Assembly (NCBI GenBank): GCA_037447655.1
Contig: JBBHKE010001856.1
Span: forward strand, 443,384 to 507,383
Length of the DNA: 64,000 nucleotides
Direction of reading: 5' to 3'
Origin: Zygnema cylindricum
Taxonomy: Eukaryota > Streptophyta > Zygnematophyceae > Zygnematales > Zygnemataceae
The notes below the pieces were generated by a model that saw only the letters and a program-made list of their open reading frames with translations, was not told where the DNA came from and searched no databases. Both the position numbers and the translations under genes were made by a program. Positions 56,754-64,000 of this stretch are shown piece after piece; the first letter of the stretch is position 1, and each line of letters opens with the position of its first letter.

Positions 56754-57992
56754 TAGTGTTCGGTATCGGGTAGTTTCATATCGCGATAATTTCGATATTC
56801 GATATATCGAATATCGATCGAGCATCGACTTAAACGACAAATTACAGTACATTTAAAGTTGCAATTTGTACGGTATTAATTTCGTTTTTTTGGTACGGCT
56901 GCAGATTTTCTCGTTTTTTTCTAAGTTACAGAGGAAAACGATAGAAAATAACTGTAACTTTAGCACATGCGAAAGTACCCTTACACTAAGGGTGCGTCCC
57001 CATGTATTAAAGTATCGACTTTATTCTGTCGTTTTCACCCAAAACGCAGTTACGTACGATAAAAACTTTAGCCGTACAATAAGATCAATTCTTGAAAAGT
57101 ACAGCAAACGTCAAGTCGATACTTTGAATGTACTTCATGTTTGTCGTCATGTTAACATATTTGGTCGTTTTCCTTTTTTCGACCCCCGGGCAAGAGAATC
57201 CAGCCCGTCAAAAAACTTCATAAAAATCACCTCGCGACTTGATTTCATGGAAAGTACCGCCCAAACAACGAATGAAAAACGGTCCACGCATGCGCCACAC
57301 GAGTGGAAAAATTTTAGGACGAGGGAGAGCACTCGCTATTTTTCTCCCTGCCCGTCACGAGCATGTACGGAAAAAATCTGCAGGGGTTTCCGACCTCCAC
57401 TTTCATTCATGGGTCCTTTGCAGAATTTTGCGCCGTCGTCGCCTCTCCCCTCTCCCTCTCACACTATCGCTTTTATCTCTCATTTCTTAGAATGAGGCAC
57501 GACAATACTGATATTAAATGAAATATATTTAAAATAATTTTTTTTGAGTACCTTTATGTATATTTTTATGGCAAGTCGAGTGAGAAAAGTCGGAAAAACG
57601 AAATCGGATAGCCATGGCCGAAAGTTATTGAATTTTGTGACGTCGACGTTGTCACAAGTGAGCATGGCGTCACAATGTCACAAAACCCTAAACGTCTGCC
57701 ATGTCACAAAATTAGAAAAATCTAGACGTCTACAACCGTCGTTGTTTTTGTTGGCGTCACCAATTGTCGGAAGTTTCGTAGTCTTCTTCAACCGTCACAA
57801 AATTGTACCTACATCTACAACCGTCACATTTCAAAGTTCCGATTTGATTTTCGATATATCGGCAATACGATATATCGGCGATATATCGCGATAATTTGAA
57901 ATTCGATATATCGAAGCGATATATCGAATATCGGGTACATGACATTCGATATATATCGAATATCGGCAATGGGTCCTCGATACCCAACACTA
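56754..57992. mobile_element. hAT-like non-autonomous DNA transposon
   Basis: 1239 bp with terminal inverted repeats TAGTGTTCGGTATCG / CGATACCCAACACTA (one mismatch) and an exact 8-bp target duplication CTTGTCGG (56746-56753 and 57993-58000). The 8-bp duplication and TAGTGTT ends fit the hAT superfamily. Both subterminal regions carry clusters of CGATATATCG palindromes (56785-56820 and 57850-57965). The interior holds family X sequence (about 57000-57840). No transposase is recognisable; the 209-codon open frame at 56866-57495 has no family features. Confidence 0.92.
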
Positions 57993-58000
57993 CTTGTCGG

Positions 58001-59365
58001 TTTTCCAGGAGACAATAGTTTATGGCAGCAGTCCTCAATCTTGCTTCACTGCAGTGCTGGACCGTACATTAGTACTCGTCATCTGGTACAAATGTACAAT
58101 CTATCGAGGCGTCAATCTCTCAAGGTTCGTGCCCGTGTGTTAAAGTATCGTGCTTTTTCTGTCGTTTTTTTTTAACGACAAAAACGACAAAACAAAACGA
58201 CGACTTTCTGGGGAAATTCAGTTCCCAACGAAAATCTTTTGCCGTACGACAAAATTGCTTTTACCACAGTACAATGAACGTCTACTTGATAATGTGAATG
58301 TACTCCATTTCTGACGTCTTTATGACTATTTTTGTCGTTTTTATCTTTTTGACCCACAGGCACGCGAATACAGCCCCACAAAAAAACTTTTAGTGAAAAT
58401 CACCTCGCGAGGTGATTTTAGTTAAAACGTAAAAGTATCATTTTATAAAAATATATGTACTATATTAATGTAAAAATATGTACTTGCGTACGATGATGCG
58501 TACCTTGTCATTGTACCAGGGAAATGCCGAAATGCCTCTCTCTTCGCAGACGGCTTTCTTGTTTTAGGGTGACAAAAGAAGCGTGACGAGATGTCATTAT
58601 CCGGCAAAGATTTTCTGCGTGGATTTTTTTGTCAGAACGCAGGTGGCATTTGCGACGAACCAGTGGCAGTCTTATCACGGAGGCGAACGATTCCACACGC
58701 TCCAATGATGACTCCCCACGAGTCCCCTCCTCCCCGGGTAGGGTAACGACCTACCGACCTACGGCATCGCTCATGATAAAAAGTTACAAACTCACGACGG
58801 ATCCAAAAATAATCGAACGGTCAACATTTGCGCATGGAAACTTGGATGATCTCGGTCGTCTCTCTTCATGGTATGTAAACGTACGTCAATCCTGGAAACA
58901 TTTTTCCCCTGACGAACATAGGATCCTTTAACCTTTTATCTCCTCTCCCTCCTTGTCTTCTCTTTTCTTCAATGGAAATGTATCCACCAAGGGATCCTGT
59001 TCACATCCACGATCTTCACGGGTGTGGAAATTAGTTTTTTTAGGGTTTTGGGGCATCGTATTCCGTAGGTTTTCCATTTGTGTCTAGTCATCTTTGGTAG
59101 ATTTGTTTAGATTTGCCAGTTACTCTAGTTAGCTACAGTAGTTACCTTAGACTTTTTCGTTTGTCTTTTTTGCGTTAGTCTTCTTTGGCTTTTGTAATCT
59201 TTAAATGTTCTTCTCTCATTTTTTTTTTACCCTATTGAACCTCGATGGTTTTTCCATCGCACTTTCGCAAATAAAGTCTCTTTGTTTCAAATGTATCCCT
59301 TTGTAACTTCTCTTGTTCCTCTCTATTCGTTCTCTCTCTTCTCCCTCTTATGCTAACTCTTAGGG
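58001..59365. other. Upstream region of the receptor kinase; no sure gene
   Basis: 58120-58430 is a family X copy including the 24-bp palindrome at 58396-58419. A 100-codon open frame (58629-58931, plus) has no recognisable domain and is probably chance. 58930-59345 is T/C-rich and just precedes the kinase start, so it may contain its promoter and 5' leader. No TATA box was assigned with confidence. Confidence 0.5.
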
Positions 59366-61818
59366 TTGCCACCTCTCTCCCTCCCAATGGTTCCTCTTCA
59401 TACCGCCACGTGGCAATGCGTTCTCCTGTTCCTACTGGCGGCTGGCTGGCAGTTCTCTGTTACAGTTCCGTCCGTTACGGCAAACTGCGATCTGACGCTT
59501 TCCACCGGAGACGCGGATGCGCTGGCAGATGCGCTGCCCGTTTTAGGAAACTTTTCGGTCGCGCTGCCCGGCTGGAGCGAAACCAATACCTCGCAAGCTT
59601 GCTGCTGGCCGGCAGCAGAAGTCCAATTAGCAAAAATAGTTTGCAAAAATGTCGCAGGCGCCGTACGGATTGTTAATCTGACAATAAGTCGATTTCAGCA
59701 ACTGGACGGAACGCTCCCGCCAAGTATCGGAAAGTTGTCGGCTTTGAAGTTGCTCGACCTCTCGAGCAATCATCTTTCAGGTCCTATTCCTGAGAGCTGG
59801 TCAGGATTGAAAGCGCTGACGTCACTGGACCTGTCCGGGATGAGACTGAACGGAGGTCTGGATTCAGTTGCAAACTTAAATAGTTTGGAACTTCTTAGAC
59901 TCGGTATAAATTCCTTTACAGGAGATATGGATAAACTGCCTTTGTCGAATTTGAAGTCGCTGAAGGAACTGTCACTTGTAGCTAATTTCTTTACCGGAGT
60001 ATTTCCCTTGTGGTTAAGGAATCTGACTCTTCTGACTCATATTGAACTTGGTTACAATAAAATGTCTCCTTCCAGTCTTCCATTAGAACCAAATTTTTGG
60101 CCTCCCGGTTTGTTGATTTTTCGGTGTGAAAGCTGTAATCTGATTGGTCCAATTCCAAGGTTGCTTGCCTTAAAAAACATTGAAGAGATTAACCTTGTTG
60201 TCAATAATCTCACTGGAACCATTCCTGTTGAATTTAAAAATCTGGATGGTATTGGAGCTATAATTGATTTTACCTTTAATAATTTGACTGGAGAGTTACC
60301 GATCGAGGTGGCAGCTGGAAATTTTTCTCAATTAAGTATCGGCCGAAATCGATTCAAATCCAACATTACAAGTTTTTTGAAAGCTCTTTGTACCGGAAAG
60401 AGTAAAAAGGGAATTTTCCTTTTAGATTTCAGCTATAACGACTTCTATGGAGAGATTCCACCTGAGATTGGTGACTGCACAAAACTATTCAACATATATT
60501 TTTGCGGCAACCGTTTGTCAGGGAAAATCCCGGTAGAGATGTTTAAATTGACATCTTTAAGTACTTTGGCCTTAGGTGGAAATGAGCTGACAGGCAGCAT
60601 TCCTGAAGAGATGAAAAATTTGGGTTCTCTTTTCGAATTATCTTTATATGACAACAATTTTACCGGGCCAATTCCTGAAATTAATTGCTCAAGTCTTGCA
60701 ATTCTTTTTCTTTACAATAATGCTTTTTCAGGACCACTTCCCTCTTCCCTCTCAAATTGCCAGTCTTTGCAAGAAGTACAGCTTCAATTCAATTTTCTAA
60801 GCGGAAACATTTCTGTTCTTTCAAATCTGACAACAATGACAAACCTCAATCTCTCTCGCAATAATTTTAGTGGAAGTATCGATGAGGTCAATTGGTCCTC
60901 TCTTGTTACTCTTGATCTCTCCTCCAACTTTTTCACCCGTTTATTTCTTTTGGGTTTACAAGATAACAATTTTGCTGGACCCTTACATCTCCCCGGCATT
61001 TCTCCATTAATTAGTATAAATCTTGCAAATAATGCCTTTTCAGGTCCTCTTCCAAATCTTGTGATGATGACAGCTCTAAAACAAATCAATTTTTCGAATA
61101 ATGAATTCACTGGCTCTTTTTCGAACTTGCCCACGAGTTTATTGGCGATAGATATGAGTGGAAATTATTTCACTGGCGGTTTGCCCTCTTTTGGAGCCTT
61201 TGATTTTTTGACTTATCTAGATTTCTCAAGCAATCAGCTGTCGGGACCCATTGCGTCCAATTTTGCCAACATGGCAAACTTGGCATATCTCGACTTCTCT
61301 CAAAATAATTTTACAGGAACAATTCCTGATGTTTACAGCAATATGACTTCTCTCACTTATTTTAATGTTTCCAACAATTTCTTGACTGGCCCAGTTCCTC
61401 TAAACCTCGAAAACATTACTTTTTACAGTAATAATTCAGGGCTCTGTGGTGGTTCCTCTCTCCCTATTTGTCAAATCCCTCCTCCAACAATGGGTATTCC
61501 TCCCTCTAATCAAAATCACGGAAAAAAGCTCCCAATTGGACTTACCATTGCTGGAGTGGGAGGAGTCCTTGCGTTAATGATTTTTGTCGGGGTATTATTT
61601 TTATTTCATTTTCGAAGAGTTCCACACAGTCAACTCGATTTCGAGATTGCTGATAATTCTGCGCTTTCAGCACGATCATTTTCTATTTCGCCTGAAGGAA
61701 AGTTCTCAATCTTTCAAAAACTTGACTTTAATCTCACGCTTGATGACATCATTCGGACTACAGAGAACTTCAATGATACATACTTGTTGGGTCGTGGAGG
61801 CTTCGGTTCAGTTTACAG
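59366..61818 (+). CDS. LRR receptor-like kinase, exon 1 (gene continues beyond window)
   Basis: 817 codons plus two bases up to a splice donor AG/GTAACC at 61818. Residues 1 to about 38 form a signal peptide (hydrophobic CVLLFLLAAGWQF); Met8 is an alternative start. A Cys-containing cap follows (QACCWPAAEVQLAKIVC). About twenty leucine-rich repeats of plant type (LxxLDLSxNxLxGPIP) run from roughly residue 95 to 690. The C-terminal cap reads NNSGLCGGSSLPIC. One transmembrane helix spans about 722-748 (IGLTIAGVGGVLALMIFVGV). The juxtamembrane region leads to LDDIIRTTENFNDTYLLGRG and GFGSVYR, the glycine loop of the kinase. The rest of the kinase must lie downstream. Expected to act at the plasma membrane as a ligand receptor. 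Resembles LRR subfamily X (PSKR/PSY1R-like) in layout, but the ligand cannot be inferred. Confidence 0.93.
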
Positions 61819-62152
61819 GTAACCAGTAATAGAAATTTAAAATTGTTGCAGTTATTTCAATTTTCTTGTCAGGTAGGATGTAATAGGATATGGTGTTAGT
61901 TTCTATTATTTCTATTACATTTGAAGTCTGTTTATACTTTATAAGCTTCGGGGCAGCGGGTTTAGAGTGTGAAGTTCATGGCTTCAATTTCCGCCAGCAG
62001 AAAAAGAAGTGATGGTTGATGCCCACATTTTAGTTTTGTTTGGAGAGAACTTTAGAACTTTCCTTCATATACAGGTTGTTTCCTGTATTCTGAAATGAAT
62101 ATCTTCTCTGTTCTTTTCTCAATTTGCCCTCTTAAGTAGAGTTTGAATGCAC

Positions 62153-62700
62153 TACACTGCCAATCGCTATTAGAGTAAATAACGCTAATTCGGTGCCCTT
62201 TAAAAAAAAAAAAAACCTGAAATACAATCCATAATTCTCTTTGTTCCTTTACGCCTTTTAGGGTTCTTTTTTTAATTAGCGTTAATAGCGGAAGTACACC
62301 GCAATGTTTATAGTGTGGTGTACGGACAGGGTTTTCCGTACCAAAATTTACTTTTAGAAAAACAAATGTACAAAAAGTCATTTAATGTAATTGCGCACAC
62401 ATGTGAATGTGTACAAAAAGTCATTTAATGTAATTGCGCACACATGTGAATGTGCACTGGAAAAAGAGACGCAAACTCGAATATTCAGATTTTGGCGTAC
62501 GAATTGCCGGATTTTGTACGGGTACATATATTGATGTATAAATCAATACAGCGAGCATTTATTATTCGAAAAAACCCAAATTAGAGTTAGTGATTACTTA
62601 GTATATATGTTTTTTTTTTTTCTTTTTCTTCAATTAGCGTTAATAACACTTTTTTTTTTGCACTATTTATTCCTTTACTCTAATAGCGATTGGCGGTGTA
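62153..62700. mobile_element. Mariner-like MITE (family B), copy 3
   Basis: Terminal inverted repeats of about 27 bp: TACACTGCCAATCGCTATTA at the left, complement of TACACCGCCAATCGCTATTA at the right, one mismatch. TA at both edges. Interior has the ATTAGCGTTAATA motif repeated. Related by interior blocks to 53124 and 55411. Partial arms of the same family follow at 62701-62840. Confidence 0.88.
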
Positions 62701-62840
62701 CAGTAGATGGTGAATCGCTATTAGCGTTATGAAATAATTAGGGTTAAATAACAATTAGCGTTATTAACGCTATTTGGTAATTTCAAAATTAAAAAAAAAA
62801 AATTAACTCTAATTTATAAATAACGACGGACTTTCATTAA

Positions 62841-64000
62841 GCGAGTTACTGTACGGATATGTTTATTGAATGGCTTGCCTTCCATAAGGTCGCGTCAGTA
62901 AACCACTTTCTATTTGCGTGGCGCATTCTGGTTGGCAGCACGTAGGTTAATATTTTAATTCTTAAAATCTTGACAGAATATTCGAATGCAAAGTCTGAAC
63001 AAAATATCTGTACCAGCGGAGATAATATCTGTACCAGCGGAGATAATTAATGACTCGTACAGAGGTCATCATAATGTACTATCCAAAATTTCAAAACGGA
63101 ACGATAAAAAGGCGGCGGCAAACTTTGATGGTGGGAGAGTGACGGGATAATTTCGGCTGATTCACATCCACCCTGACAAAGGAACATGGTCCATGCGACG
63201 TGTACACACATAAGCGCGCGCTCATCGAGGATTTTTTTTCCCTTTTCCACGCGACCCATTTTTACACGTTCAGTTTGTGCAAAGTGTCCTCCCTGTGCAC
63301 AGTCGCCTCATACTCTAGGGTTGGCGACGTGCTGTCTCGGATAAAAAGTGTAATGGCATCCGACGGTCAACTCTTACGCCTACAACCTTAGAGACTTTCC
63401 AAGTAAAGATGTTTTCCTTGGAAAAAAAAAGATGGTACGGACCTAAACGAAACGAGTACGTCCCTCAGTAAACAACCCACTTTTTCGCTAGTGGAAGGCC
63501 ACCCTAACTCTAACTTGGGATTTTCCTTCTAATATTTGTTGGCGGATAAGTTCTCTACAATAAAAAAGGTACACATACAAAATATTTGAAAACGTAAGGC
63601 GTCTCGTGATTCTCACAACCGCATGTGTAGGACAATTTTCACGGAGTTAAATGTTAACGTTACACCGTGAATGGGGTAGCGTCGTGTGAGTTATGTGTGT
63701 CGTAATGTATGAAGTTGGAACGAGTGCGCTAAACTGTTACGTCCAGAAAGATCGTCGCCTCTCCGTCGCTTCCTAAAAAATGAACATTAATAATGTCGTA
63801 GTTGAATGGTTATTTAGAGTTAATTGACATTAATATGTGTCTTAAATGTAAAATGCTTGCTTTTCGGTGACAACTATTCCAATAATAAGAGGTATTAGAG
63901 TTAATATCAACTCTAAATGGGTCTAAAATACACAAGAATCTCACCGAACTTGAGTAACGTGGCATACGATTGGTCGCTCAACATTTCACGTGGCTGATTT
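62841..64000. other. Non-genic remainder of the window
   Basis: No coding, RNA or complete mobile element recognised. 63655-63680 holds a single MITE B end-like motif (TTACACCGTGAAT). Confidence 0.45.

Larger units (their letters stand above)
61819..64000 (+). other. Intron of the LRR receptor kinase (3' end outside window)
   Basis: Starts with GTAACC at the donor. The next in-frame codon is a stop (AGG TAA), so splicing is required. 62050-62130 matches the intron remnant at 49147-49230. No second kinase exon is found up to 64000. The intron contains MITE B copy 3 and two small tandem duplications (62368-62453, period 43; 63005-63046, period 21). It may instead end in a truncated locus if the kinase exon was lost. 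Confidence 0.75.

Noticed and set aside
56866-57495. 209-codon open frame inside the hAT-like element, first considered as transposase
   Set aside because: No hAT dimerisation, zinc-finger or catalytic motif is visible, and the same DNA is present as non-coding repeat elsewhere.
58629-58931. 100-codon open frame upstream of the receptor kinase
   Set aside because: No recognisable family, no second supporting signal; left as probable chance.

Overview
The window is nuclear DNA of a land plant. It is mostly nested, decayed retrotransposons and small DNA transposons, with one good host gene near the right end. The plant assignment rests on Ty1/copia elements with plant-type Gag (UBN2-like) and Gag-Pol order (Gag, protease, integrase, RT, RNase H), on primer-binding sites that fit plant initiator tRNA-Met, and on a leucine-rich-repeat receptor kinase. 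I cannot name the species or decide between bryophyte, lycophyte, fern and seed plant. No rRNA, functional tRNA gene or CRISPR array was seen.

Layout. 1-1.7 kb: a purine-rich block switching to a pyrimidine-rich block. 1.7-7.3 kb: minus-strand copia element E1, with all domains present but broken. 8.5-17.6 kb: a very old minus-strand copia element (E0) split by E2 (11905-16346, plus strand). E2 has two 587-bp LTRs, a 5-bp target duplication (ACATT), Gag, protease and integrase, but no RT or RNase H. 17.9-24.5 kb: a MITE, a minus-strand Gag-plus-retropepsin remnant, several two-copy tandem duplications and a 20-bp minisatellite. 24.9-39.2 kb: a stack of one copia family. An antisense copy (C) is split by a same-family plus-strand chain LTR-internal-LTR-internal-LTR (A and B). 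39.25-45 kb: minus-strand copia element E5, related to E1 and E2. 45-49 kb: MITE fragment, solo LTR, unclassified repeats. 49.1-50.2 kb: kinase-exon pseudogene. 50.4-51.1 kb: microsatellites and a long fold-back. 51.9-56.2 kb: a 2-kb direct duplication around a run of ten Ns. 56.2-58.0 kb: a MITE and a hAT-like element with an 8-bp target duplication. 59.4-64 kb: an LRR receptor kinase whose first exon is complete. Its intron runs off the window and carries a mariner-like MITE.

How the parts relate. The kinase pseudogene keeps intron sequence matching the intron of the LRR receptor kinase, so it looks like the 3' half of a duplicated paralogue. The A/B/C family has a primer-binding site complementary to the anticodon arm, not the 3' end, of initiator tRNA-Met. 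Its gag start codon lies inside that site. E2 lacks RT but has LTRs differing at about seven positions, so it was probably mobilised in trans. None of the retroelement copies here looks able to move by itself.
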